Positions 1 to 8,246 are shown, numbered from the stretch's first letter. The stretch: 41,665 nucleotides of DNA from an uncultured Bacteroidales bacterium (GCA_905236885.1 CAJOQK010000121.1:1-41665), one strand, 5' to 3'. Made by a program: numbers and translations. Notes: generated by a model from the letters alone, not told the origin.

Positions 1-1
1 G

Positions 2-166
2 GCAAGGGAGGCAAAATTATTGTTGAGGAGTTCCTGTGAAAAAATGGAAAGGATAGCCATTCAATTGGGTTTCTACAATGCCACGCAATTTAGCACATTC
101 TTCAAGAAACAGACTGGCCAAACCCCGATGGAATATAGGAACGGGAAGGGGATTACGAAGGGTTAG
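2..166 (+). CDS. AraC-family transcriptional regulator, C-terminal end (gene truncated by window start)
   Basis: Open frame from base 2: AREAKLLLRSSCEKMERIAIQLGFYNATQFSTFFKKQTGQTPMEYRNGKGITKG*. This matches the second HTH of AraC/XylS regulators (IAxxxGFxxxxxFSxxFKKxxGxTPxxYR). Confidence 0.85.
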   Translation, partial: AREAKLLLRSSCEKMERIAIQLGFYNATQFSTFFKKQTGQTPMEYRNGKGITKG

Positions 167-188
167 GCGCAGGAAAAAATAATTGACC

Positions 189-218
189 ACTATGCCATGT
201 TTTGGCATAGTCGTTTTT
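189..218 (+). terminator. Probable intrinsic terminator after the araC-type gene
   Basis: ACTATGCCA-tgttt-TGGCATAGT (9-bp perfect stem) followed by cgTTTTT. Confidence 0.65.
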
Positions 219-231
219 GGAAGAAGACCCC

Positions 232-399
232 TTAACTGCCGGTTACGACTCTATACGGACACTGGCTTATCCTGACACCTTTTATTTGATACGTCAGCTC
301 TTTTTTATCAATTTTTTTGTAGGAATCAGGTGTGATGGACAAAAAAACGCCTTTTTTCCAATGGCATGAATTTGATGTGGAGGCCACGGAAAAGTCGCA
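232..399 (-). pseudogene. 3' fragment of a small lipoprotein gene paralogous to the ORF at 40753-41184
   Basis: Minus-strand open frame ...ELTYQIKGVRISQCPYRVVTGS* with no start codon. The end resembles ...TFYNIKGVRISWFPYQTGNGN* at 40753. CTTATCCTGACACC is identical at the DNA level in both copies. Confidence 0.5.
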
Positions 400-516
400 T
401 TAAACATATTATAAACCAATATATTGCATAAAAGTGTGCCATTAACACAAAAAGTGGCTCTTTTTTGTACTTTGTGAAATAATTCACCGATTCAACAAAC
501 GTATTGGAAAAATTGC

Positions 517-524
517 TACTTTTG
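517..524 (+). promoter_or_regulatory. Candidate Bacteroidota -7 element (TACTTTTG) for the AAA ATPase gene
   Basis: Matches TAnnTTTG; no clear -33 TTTG at canonical spacing. Confidence 0.4.
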
Positions 525-532
525 CAAATATT

Positions 533-582
533 TGCTCTTCCGACAGAGCATATTTTTATAAAAATGTTCTCCCGACAGAGCA
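533..582 (+). repeat. Two 18-nt direct repeats, each able to form a hairpin, in the leader of the AAA ATPase gene
   Basis: 533-550 TGCTCTTCCGACAGAGCA and 565-582 TGTTCTCCCGACAGAGCA: 16/18 identical, 32-nt periodicity, each a 6-bp inverted repeat around a 6-nt loop. Confidence 0.75.
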
Positions 583-638
583 ATAAAAACTAAAAACAGG
601 CGTTGTTTCTGCAAATAACTGAATTTAAAAATCGGTAT

Positions 639-1838
639 ATGGATATTTTGATTTCACATTTCAAACGGCGGTTGCAAATGGTGACATCGACCATAGTGCG
701 TGATTGCATCAAAGACATAGCATGGGATGAACGTCTTTCCGCAATTGTCGGTCCCAGGGGTGTTGGAAAAACCACACTCATATTACAACATATCAAACTG
801 CATGACAGCGATGGGATATCCAATGTCCTTTATGCAACGCTGGAGGATTTGTATTTTTCAAACCACACGCTGATGGATTTGGCTGAACTGTTTGTCACGC
901 GGGGAGGGAAACACCTGTACTTGGACGAGATACACCGCTATCCGGAATGGAGCCGTGAAATAAAACTTATATATGACACATTCCCTGAACTTAAGGTCAC
1001 CATTAGCGGCTCCTCGCTGCTGCAGATACTTAATTCGGAGGCGGACCTTTCAAGGAGATGCATTCTGTACAAGATGCAAGGACTATCATTCCGGGAATTT
1101 CTGCAATTTTACAAGGGAATAAATATTCCGGCTGTCAGTCTGGATGAGGTTCTGGTCAGTCCGGACAAGCTGTGCGACCAGTTGAACGCTTGTTGCCATC
1201 CGGTGCAGATGTTCCACGAATACCTGCAATATGGCTATTTTCCCTATTATTTGGAAGGAAAAGAGAGGTATTACGAACGAATTGCAAATGTGGTGGACTA
1301 TGTGGTGGGTACGGAACTCCCCATGGTATGCAGGGTGGAGACTGTCAATGTACGCAAATTGCAGACGCTGCTTGGTATTGTAGCCGGATTGGTTCCTTAT
1401 GAATTGGATGTTAGTAAGTTGGCTGCGATGTTACAGGCTTCGCGCAATACTGTGGTCACCTATTTGAACTATCTGCATCGTGCCAAGATTATCAATCTGT
1501 TATATTCGGATGTGTCATCATTCAAGAAGCTCCAGAAACCGGACAAGATGTATCTTGAAAACCCAAACATGCTTTATGCGCTGACTTTGGATAATGCAAA
1601 CATCGGCACTGCACGCAAGACTTTTGCCGTAAACCAACTTGACTACCTCCATAGCGTGGAATACGGCAAGGCCAATGGTGATTTTCTGGTGGACGGAAAA
1701 TACCGTCTGGAAGTAGGCGGCAGAGGAAAAACTTTCGCTCAAATCGCAGATTTGCCTGATTCGTATATTCTTGCGGATGACATGGAGGTGCCGAACGGAA
1801 AAAAAATTCCCCTTTGGATGATAGGTTTCCTGTATTGA
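639..1838 (+). CDS. AAA ATPase (AAA_14 / DUF4143-type ATP-binding protein)
   Basis: Walker A GPRGVGKTTL, Walker B KHLYLDEIHRY, sensor-like VTISGSSLL, and a C-terminal nuclease-like region (LEVGGRGK). ATG at 639 preferred over the track's TTG at 603. Confidence 0.85.
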   Translation: MDILISHFKRRLQMVTSTIVRDCIKDIAWDERLSAIVGPRGVGKTTLILQHIKLHDSDGISNVLYATLEDLYFSNHTLMDLAELFVTRGGKHLYLDEIHRYPEWSREIKLIYDTFPELKVTISGSSLLQILNSEADLSRRCILYKMQGLSFREFLQFYKGINIPAVSLDEVLVSPDKLCDQLNACCHPVQMFHEYLQYGYFPYYLEGKERYYERIANVVDYVVGTELPMVCRVETVNVRKLQTLLGIVAGLVPYELDVSKLAAMLQASRNTVVTYLNYLHRAKIINLLYSDVSSFKKLQKPDKMYLENPNMLYALTLDNANIGTARKTFAVNQLDYLHSVEYGKANGDFLVDGKYRLEVGGRGKTFAQIADLPDSYILADDMEVPNGKKIPLWMIGFLY

Positions 1839-1849
1839 CAAACAATGCG

Positions 1850-1931
1850 ACAATGCCACGCAATTTAGCACATTCTTCAAGAAACAGACTGGCCAAACCC
1901 CGATGAAATACAGGAACGGGACGGAGGTGTA
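1850..1931 (+). pseudogene. Orphan duplicate of an araC-type gene 3' end
   Basis: 1850-1920 matches 75-145 with 2 mismatches in 71 nt. It encodes ATQFSTFFKKQTGQTPMKYRNGTEV* with no upstream araC reading frame, since the ATPase stop is at 1836-1838. Confidence 0.85.
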
Positions 1932-2095
1932 GGTACGACTCCCAAAAAAATAAAAAAAATCATTTGTTTGTGAAAAAATCATATTGATTTTTTTTGGAAA
2001 TTTGCAGGTTAGGGTCTTTGTCAGGTGCAATATGTGTATCTGACTAAATACCATTATGTTGTGTGTTATATTAATCAGAAAAGAACGAAAAAGGC

Positions 2096-3574
2096 ATGAA
2101 AAGGATTCAAAATGCATTGCTGACAGTATATGACAAGGCGCATATTTTGGAAATTGCCGAAGTGCTGGGAAAGTACGGAGTGCGGCTTTTTTCAACCGGA
2201 GGAACCTACCGGTATTTGCGCGATAATGGAATAGATGCGACAGATATTGAAGAAGTTACCGGCTACCCCTCCATTTTTGGAGGCCGTGTGAAGACACTGC
2301 ATCCGGGCATCATGGGCGGCATCCTCTACCGGAGGGAGGAACCGCAGGATGTCAAGCAGGCGGAGCAGTACCATATTCCGCCCATCGATCTGGTGGTGGT
2401 GGACCTCTATCCGTTTGAGGAAACATTGGCCCAAACCGACGATGAGGCTGAAATCATTGAAAAAATCGACATCGGCGGCATTTCCCTGATTCGTGCCTCC
2501 GCCAAAAATTTCAAGGATGTGCTTTGCTGCCCTTCCAAAGCCTATTACAATGACTTGCTGGAGGTTCTGAAAGCAGGTGAAGGGGCGACGGATGAATCTG
2601 TGCGCCGGTTGTTTGCGGAACGCTGTTTTAAGGTCTCTTCCCATTACGACACCGCCATCCACCGTTATTTTGAGGGCGGAAGGGCGTTGCGTTACGGGGA
2701 GAACCCCCACCAGAAAGCCATGTTCTACGGGAAACTTGAGGAGATGTTCACCCAACTGAACGGCAAGGAGATTTCCTACAACAATCTGGTGGACATCGAT
2801 GCCGCTGTAAGTCTGATTTCCGATTTGGGCGACTGCAGCTTTGCCATCATCAAACATACCAATGCCTGCGGTGTGGCGCAGCGTAGCACTTTGCTGCAGG
2901 CCTGGAAGGATGCGCTGGCATGTGATCCCGTTTCGGCCTTCGGAGGCGTGTTCGTCTGCAATGCGGAGGTGGATTTGGCCACGGCGGAGGAGATTAACAA
3001 GCTCTTTTTCGAGGTTCTGATAGCACCATCCTACACAGAGGAGGCGTTGGCCCTGCTGAAGAGCAAGAAGAACCGCATCATACTGAAACAGCTCTCCACA
3101 GCCATGTCACCAAAAATATGCCGCACCTTGCTCAACGGGGAGATTGAACAGGAGCGTGACCTTTCCATCGAATCGGTGGAAACACTTAAATACCCGACAG
3201 AGGCGCGTCCCGATGCAGCCCAACTCGAAGACCTGTTTTTTGCCAACAAGCTGGTGAAGCATACCAAATCGAACGCCATAGTGCTGGTGAAGAACAAGCA
3301 GCTGCTGGCTTCCGGCATGGGACAGACCTCCCGCGTGGACGCATTGCAGCATGCCGTGCAGAAAGCGCACACCTTCCAGTTTGACCTGAAGGGCGCGGTG
3401 CTGGCTTCGGATGCCTTTTTCCCGTTCAGGGACTGCGTGGACATTGCTGCCAAAGAGGGGATTTCCGCCATCATGCAGCCCGGGGGCTCGGTGCGCGACC
3501 AGGAATCCGTCGATGCCTGCAATGAAAATGGCATTGCCATGGTTTTCACGGGAATCCGTCATTTCAAACATTAG
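2096..3574 (+). CDS. purH: Bifunctional AICAR transformylase/IMP cyclohydrolase
   Basis: MKRIQNALLTVYDK...LFSTGGTYRYLRDNGI...VTGYPSIFGGRVKTLHPGIMGGIL, LRYGENPHQKA and C-terminal IMQPGGSVRDQESVDACNE. Confidence 0.97.
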   Translation: MKRIQNALLTVYDKAHILEIAEVLGKYGVRLFSTGGTYRYLRDNGIDATDIEEVTGYPSIFGGRVKTLHPGIMGGILYRREEPQDVKQAEQYHIPPIDLVVVDLYPFEETLAQTDDEAEIIEKIDIGGISLIRASAKNFKDVLCCPSKAYYNDLLEVLKAGEGATDESVRRLFAERCFKVSSHYDTAIHRYFEGGRALRYGENPHQKAMFYGKLEEMFTQLNGKEISYNNLVDIDAAVSLISDLGDCSFAIIKHTNACGVAQRSTLLQAWKDALACDPVSAFGGVFVCNAEVDLATAEEINKLFFEVLIAPSYTEEALALLKSKKNRIILKQLSTAMSPKICRTLLNGEIEQERDLSIESVETLKYPTEARPDAAQLEDLFFANKLVKHTKSNAIVLVKNKQLLASGMGQTSRVDALQHAVQKAHTFQFDLKGAVLASDAFFPFRDCVDIAAKEGISAIMQPGGSVRDQESVDACNENGIAMVFTGIRHFKH

Positions 3575-3602
3575 TAGTTAACTTTTAAAAAATTGCAAAA
3601 AA

Positions 3603-4628
3603 ATGGGATTGTTTTCCTTTTTCACTAAAGAGATAGCAGTGGATTTGGGTACGGCCAACACCCTTATCGTACACAACGACCAGATTGTCATCAACGAGCC
3701 TTCCATAATTGCCATCAATCGGAAGGACAACAAATTACAGGCAGTAGGCGATGAAGCGTTACGCATGCAGGGGCGTACCCATGAAGATATCAAGGTAATC
3801 CGTCCTCTGAAAGACGGTGTGATTGCCGACTTTCAGGCAGCAGAACTTATGCTGGTGGAGTTTTTGCGGAAGATGAACAACCGGCAGAAAAGCCTGTTTC
3901 CGCCTTCACTGAAGGTGGTGGTCTGTATTCCTTCCGGCATTACGGAAGTGGAGGAACGGGCCGTAAGGGATTCTGCGGAACAGGCAGGCGCACGCGATGT
4001 ACGGCTCATTTACGAACCTATGGCGGCAGCTATCGGCATTGGTCTGGATGTGTTGGAGCCGGAGGGAAACATTGTGGTGGACATTGGCGGTGGAACCAGT
4101 GAAATTGCGGTAATATCCTTAGGTGGTATTGTTCAGCAGACCTCCATCAAGATTGCCGGTGATGAGTTCAACCAGGACATCATGGACTACATCCGTCGGG
4201 AGCATAGCATGTCCATCGGCGAGCGTACGGCGGAACTGGTGAAAATCCATGTAGGTGCCGCCATGACCGATATTGAAAATCCGCCTGAGCCTTACGAGGT
4301 ACATGGGCGGGACCTGCTGACAGGTATTCCCAAAGCCATCAAAATCACCCATCAGGAGATTGCCGAGGCGTTGGACAATTCCATATCCCAAGTGGAGGTG
4401 GCTGTGATGAATGCATTGGAGAAAACACCTTCGGAACTGTCGGCAGACATATATACCGCCGGTATATATCTGGCTGGTGGCGGTGCGCTGCTGCGCGGCT
4501 TGGACAAACGTCTGCACTTGAAGACAAAGCTGCAAATTCACGTAGCGGAAGAGCCTTTGCAGGCAGTGGCCCGTGGTACGGCAGTTGCATTGAAAAATTT
4601 TGACAGATTCCCATTCCTGATCAAGTAG
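3603..4628 (+). CDS. mreB: Rod shape-determining protein MreB
   Basis: DLGTANTLIVHNDQIVINEPSIIAI..., NIVVDIGGGTSEIAVISLGGIV, and C-terminal LAGGGALLRGLDKRL. Confidence 0.97.
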   Translation: MGLFSFFTKEIAVDLGTANTLIVHNDQIVINEPSIIAINRKDNKLQAVGDEALRMQGRTHEDIKVIRPLKDGVIADFQAAELMLVEFLRKMNNRQKSLFPPSLKVVVCIPSGITEVEERAVRDSAEQAGARDVRLIYEPMAAAIGIGLDVLEPEGNIVVDIGGGTSEIAVISLGGIVQQTSIKIAGDEFNQDIMDYIRREHSMSIGERTAELVKIHVGAAMTDIENPPEPYEVHGRDLLTGIPKAIKITHQEIAEALDNSISQVEVAVMNALEKTPSELSADIYTAGIYLAGGGALLRGLDKRLHLKTKLQIHVAEEPLQAVARGTAVALKNFDRFPFLIK

Positions 4629-4638
4629 CGGCTGTTCG

Positions 4639-5955
4639 ATGAACAAGCAGATACTTCGACTTGCACTTCCCAACATCATCACCACTTTGACCGTGCCGCT
4701 GTTGGGTATGGTGGATTTGGCCATTGTGGGACACATGGACTCTTCCGTATATATTGGTGCCATTGCGCTTGGCACCATGATTTTCAATATGATTTATTGG
4801 AACTTCGGTTTTTTGCGGATGGGAACCAGCGGTTTGGCCGCCCAAGCATACGGTGCGGAACAGGCCGGCGAGTCGCTGCACATCCTGCTGCGTGCCTGGC
4901 TGATTGGCCTGACGGCAGCCTTGCTGCTACTGCTTTTGCAGAAACCCATCTCCATGCTGGTGTTTTATCTGGTGGATGGAAGTACGCAGGTGGAAGAAGT
5001 TGCGTTGCAATATTTTAAGATATGTATCTGGGCGGCTCCAGCCATATTGAGCCTATATGCTTTCAAAGGCTGGTTCATTGGGATGCAGAACGCCAAACTG
5101 CCCATGTGGATAGCCATTTTCATTGATGTGAGCAACATCGCGTTCAGCCTTTTCTTTGTGTATGTCTGCCATTTGAAAATCCAGGGGGTCGCCTTGGGAA
5201 CGGTTCTGGCGCAATATTGCGGCTTGGCCATTGCATTGTGCTGCTGGTGGCGGCATTACGGGAATTATCGCCATCTGTTTTCCCAAAGTGCGCTTTTTTC
5301 CGCTGAGAAAATGGTGCGCTTTTTCAAGGTCAATGCCGATATTTTTTTGCGGACCCTCTGTCTGATTGCGGTTTTCACCTTCATTCCAGCCGCAGGAGCC
5401 AAGTTTGGGGATGACTATTTGTCGGCCAACACACTGCTGATGCAGTTTTTTACCCTTTTTTCCTATGTGATGGACGGGTTTGCCTATGCAGGGGAATCTT
5501 TGGTGGGAAAATATGTGGGGGCAAATGATAAAACAATGATGCAGAAGGTGATCCGTTACCTGTTCCGATGGGGTGCGGCACTGAGCCTGCTGTTTGTGGC
5601 GGTGTATGCCTGTTTTGGCAACGCCCTGCTGCATTTTTTCACGGACAAGGAGGAGGTGGTGCTTTTCGCCCAACGCTATTACGGATGGGTTCTGGTGATT
5701 CCCTTTGTGAGCTTCGCCGCCTTTTTGTGGGATGGCATTCTGATAGGCGCAACAGCCTCCCGGATCATGCGCGACACCATGTTTTTGGCCACAGCCGGTT
5801 TCTTTATGGCCTATTACCTGCTGCTACCGCTTTGGGGCAACCATGCCCTATGGCTGGCCTTCATGGTCTATCTGGCGTTCCGTGGGTTGTTGCAGTTTCT
5901 TTTGTTTCATCGTAAAATCAATAGGGATGGCGTGGAGTTTTTTTCCTGTTCATAG
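4639..5955 (+). CDS. MATE family efflux transporter
   Basis: Polytopic; LALPNIITTLTVPLLGMVDLAIVGHM N-terminus typical of DinF-like MATE proteins. Starts 10 nt after the mreB stop. Confidence 0.9.
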   Translation: MNKQILRLALPNIITTLTVPLLGMVDLAIVGHMDSSVYIGAIALGTMIFNMIYWNFGFLRMGTSGLAAQAYGAEQAGESLHILLRAWLIGLTAALLLLLLQKPISMLVFYLVDGSTQVEEVALQYFKICIWAAPAILSLYAFKGWFIGMQNAKLPMWIAIFIDVSNIAFSLFFVYVCHLKIQGVALGTVLAQYCGLAIALCCWWRHYGNYRHLFSQSALFSAEKMVRFFKVNADIFLRTLCLIAVFTFIPAAGAKFGDDYLSANTLLMQFFTLFSYVMDGFAYAGESLVGKYVGANDKTMMQKVIRYLFRWGAALSLLFVAVYACFGNALLHFFTDKEEVVLFAQRYYGWVLVIPFVSFAAFLWDGILIGATASRIMRDTMFLATAGFFMAYYLLLPLWGNHALWLAFMVYLAFRGLLQFLLFHRKINRDGVEFFSCS

Positions 5956-5980
5956 AAACGGATCTGGTATATTTCGGCGC

Positions 5981-6631
5981 ATGGGTGGGAAAGTTTCAGC
6001 AATGTGTTTCCTCGTGCTGTGCAGCGTTGCCTTGCAGGCCCAGCCGCAAACCCGGCAACAAGTCCGGCAGTATGGCCAGGCCGTCCGTTTGTATGACAGT
6101 GCCAAACTGTGTGCCATTCCCCTCTACACGGAAAAAATCATCCGCAGGGATAGGGTGCCTGTGGAGGCGGTCATCCGGTTGAGGGTGAGGAAGGTGCCGG
6201 ATGACTGGACGGCCTATCTTTCACAATTTCCAAATTTACAGGAACTTCATTTGTCACATTTGCGGCTTCAGGCCGTTCCGGATGTGGTTTTCCAACTTCC
6301 CCTTTTGAGTGTGCTGGACTTGTCCAATAACCGCATCCGATACATGCCTCCCGAGTTGGGGAACCTGGTGCTTTTGCGCGAGCTGCATCTGAACCGGAAC
6401 CCGCTCGCCTATCTGCCCCAAAGCATTTCACAATTGGAATCATTGGAGATTTTGGATGCCTGGAGCACCAACATTGCGGAGCTGCCGGCTGAAATCCGCA
6501 ATTTAAGAGGTACCCTTAAAACGGTGAATTTGTTGGCAATTACTCTGAGTGACGCGCAAAAGGAGGCCATGCAGCAGCTGCTTCCCCAAACCGAATTCCT
6601 TTTTTCAGCCTCTTGTGGCTGCGGACGATAA
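5981..6631 (+). CDS. Secreted leucine-rich repeat protein
   Basis: Signal-like MGGKVSAMCFLVLCSVALQAQ; LRR units LQELHLSHLRLQAVPDVVFQLPLLSVLDLSNNRIRYMPPELGNLVLLRELHLNRNPLAYLP. ATG at 5981 preferred to the overlapping 5843 start. Confidence 0.8.
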   Translation: MGGKVSAMCFLVLCSVALQAQPQTRQQVRQYGQAVRLYDSAKLCAIPLYTEKIIRRDRVPVEAVIRLRVRKVPDDWTAYLSQFPNLQELHLSHLRLQAVPDVVFQLPLLSVLDLSNNRIRYMPPELGNLVLLRELHLNRNPLAYLPQSISQLESLEILDAWSTNIAELPAEIRNLRGTLKTVNLLAITLSDAQKEAMQQLLPQTEFLFSASCGCGR

Positions 6632-6758
6632 CCGTTCATTTTGTCCGAAAGCCTCAAATTTTAGCACATAAAATGAAATAAATTCAGGGAACTTCTAAAA
6701 ATTGTTCGTAAAGTTCTTCTTTGAACTTCCCATTTCTTTACAAAACCATAAAATACTG

Positions 6759-6785
6759 ATATATATATATATATATGTGTGTGTG
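6759..6785. repeat. Dinucleotide microsatellite (AT)9(GT)4G
   Basis: atatatatatatatatatgtgtgtgtg, directly visible, upstream of the T9SS cargo gene. Confidence 0.95.
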
Positions 6786-6837
6786 AAAAATTTTTCAAAA
6801 AGGTGAAAAAAAACTGAAAACTTATTAAAACTTTGTT

Positions 6838-6845
6838 TAATTTTG
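6838..6845 (+). promoter_or_regulatory. Candidate -7 element (TAATTTTG) of the T9SS cargo gene
   Basis: Matches TAnnTTTG about 45 nt before the ATG at 6890. Confidence 0.35.
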
Positions 6846-6889
6846 CAAAATCAAAAGCAAGATTTTCAAAACCATTAAAACAAGAAAAG

Positions 6890-8128
6890 ATGAAAAAGCA
6901 CATTTTGACTTTATTGGCCTTTCTGATGGCTACCATGGGTTTTGCCCAGACTGAACCTTCCGTGGAAATGACTATGGACACCTTGTCCGGATGCGCCCCC
7001 CTTACTGTACATTTCACCTTCAAATCCATCACAAATACAGACACTCTGGTACTGATGACCGGAGACGGACAAAGCTACCAGTTCGCCGACATGACCGAAT
7101 TGAGCACCCCTATACAACACATCTACAAACTATATGGACGCTACATTCCTGCCGTCCGGCTGATACAATGGGTCACAAGCAAGGATTCCGCCGGCAACGA
7201 CCAAAGGGTAAGATTACTGAAAACCATAGCAAGCCCGGACACCCTGTCAATCACTGATTGCCGAGGTGGTTGCGGTGTCTTCAAGGACTCCTGCGAATGG
7301 TCGGTGAGCTGCCACAAATACCGCACCTGCGGAGAAACCAGCTATGATGGATTCACTTACCTTAAAGTCTACAAGGATGAGTTCTGGAAACCGGAGACGG
7401 GAACAGGAAGAACATTTTTGTATGCGCTCATACGCTACGATGATGAAAACAAACGTCTGTACGGAATACCTTCAAGTCTTGTCAATCCGCCTATGTCCTC
7501 TTTCCTGATGTACGACTTCTCCCTGCAGGTTGGCGACTCTGCCATCATCACCTCCTTTGACAGGGGTCACAACCTTGTGGCAAAATGCGTGGGAAGGGAT
7601 TCCATCACACTGCACAACGGGGAGAAACGCGCCACCCTTCGTATCCAGATTTTTAATCCGAACGACCAATGGGGTGAAACAGACGGGTTTGATGAAACCA
7701 TTTGGATTGAAGGTATAGGCAGTAACTACGGCCTCTTCTCCCCCGACTACAAGCCAGAATACGGTTGCCTCTTCGAGAAACTGCGCCTGCTGTGCTACTA
7801 TGAACAGGACGAACTGCTGTTAGACTTTCCTGAATTTGACACGGACAGCACACCCGGAGACTGCTATAACAATGATATTGATATGCGTGTGCCACATATC
7901 ACAGCCGCACAGTCCCTCTCCCTCTACCCCAACCCCGCCAAACAGTCCCTCTTCCTCACCAACGGGGAACGTTACGATAACACTTCCTACGAAATCACTG
8001 ACGTTACAGGCCGCATGGTGCTGCAGGGCAGTTACAACGCCTCCGAAGGCATCAGGGTCAGCGGCTTGGCCAAAGGGCTCTATCTGTTGCGAATGGAAGG
8101 ACAGTACGGGAGGTTTGTGAAGGAATAA
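6890..8128 (+). CDS. Secreted PKD-like protein with T9SS type A sorting domain
   Basis: Signal peptide MKKHILTLLAFLMATMGFAQ; PKD-like CAPLTVHFTF; C-terminal LSLYPNPAKQSLFL...YEITDVTGRMVLQG...GLAKGLYLLRMEGQYGRFVKE. Confidence 0.85.
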   Translation: MKKHILTLLAFLMATMGFAQTEPSVEMTMDTLSGCAPLTVHFTFKSITNTDTLVLMTGDGQSYQFADMTELSTPIQHIYKLYGRYIPAVRLIQWVTSKDSAGNDQRVRLLKTIASPDTLSITDCRGGCGVFKDSCEWSVSCHKYRTCGETSYDGFTYLKVYKDEFWKPETGTGRTFLYALIRYDDENKRLYGIPSSLVNPPMSSFLMYDFSLQVGDSAIITSFDRGHNLVAKCVGRDSITLHNGEKRATLRIQIFNPNDQWGETDGFDETIWIEGIGSNYGLFSPDYKPEYGCLFEKLRLLCYYEQDELLLDFPEFDTDSTPGDCYNNDIDMRVPHITAAQSLSLYPNPAKQSLFLTNGERYDNTSYEITDVTGRMVLQGSYNASEGIRVSGLAKGLYLLRMEGQYGRFVKE

Positions 8129-8154
8129 ACAATGACTTTTCGTGCAAGCCGAGC

Positions 8155-8219
8155 GCCATCAAGTTTACTTGAATGGCCGAGGCGTAGCCGAAAAGCACGG
8201 ACCTGCGAAGCAGGTCCGT
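8155..8219. repeat. Structured intergenic element (two adjacent hairpins)
   Basis: GCCATCAAGT-tt-ACTTGAATGGC (8155-8177, 10 bp with one bulge), then ACGGACCTGC-GAA-GCAGGTCCGT (8197-8219, 10 bp perfect). The context CAAGCCGAGCGC...GCCGAGGCGTAGCCG resembles a recurrent Bacteroidales intergenic sequence (from memory). Confidence 0.6.
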
Positions 8220-8246
8220 ACCATGACAACATCCGCAAAGCCGACC

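Noticed and set aside
533-582. CRISPR or attachment site
   Set aside because: Only two 18-nt units with a 14-nt spacer and no integrase or cas genes; better read as a regulatory leader.
1518-2195. 225-aa minus-strand ORF spanning the ATPase end and purH start
   Set aside because: Overlaps two well-supported plus-strand genes and the araC repeat; low-complexity Phe/His translation.
5843-5980. N-terminal extension of the LRR ORF
   Set aside because: Overlaps the MATE 3' end; the ATG at 5981 gives a credible signal peptide.
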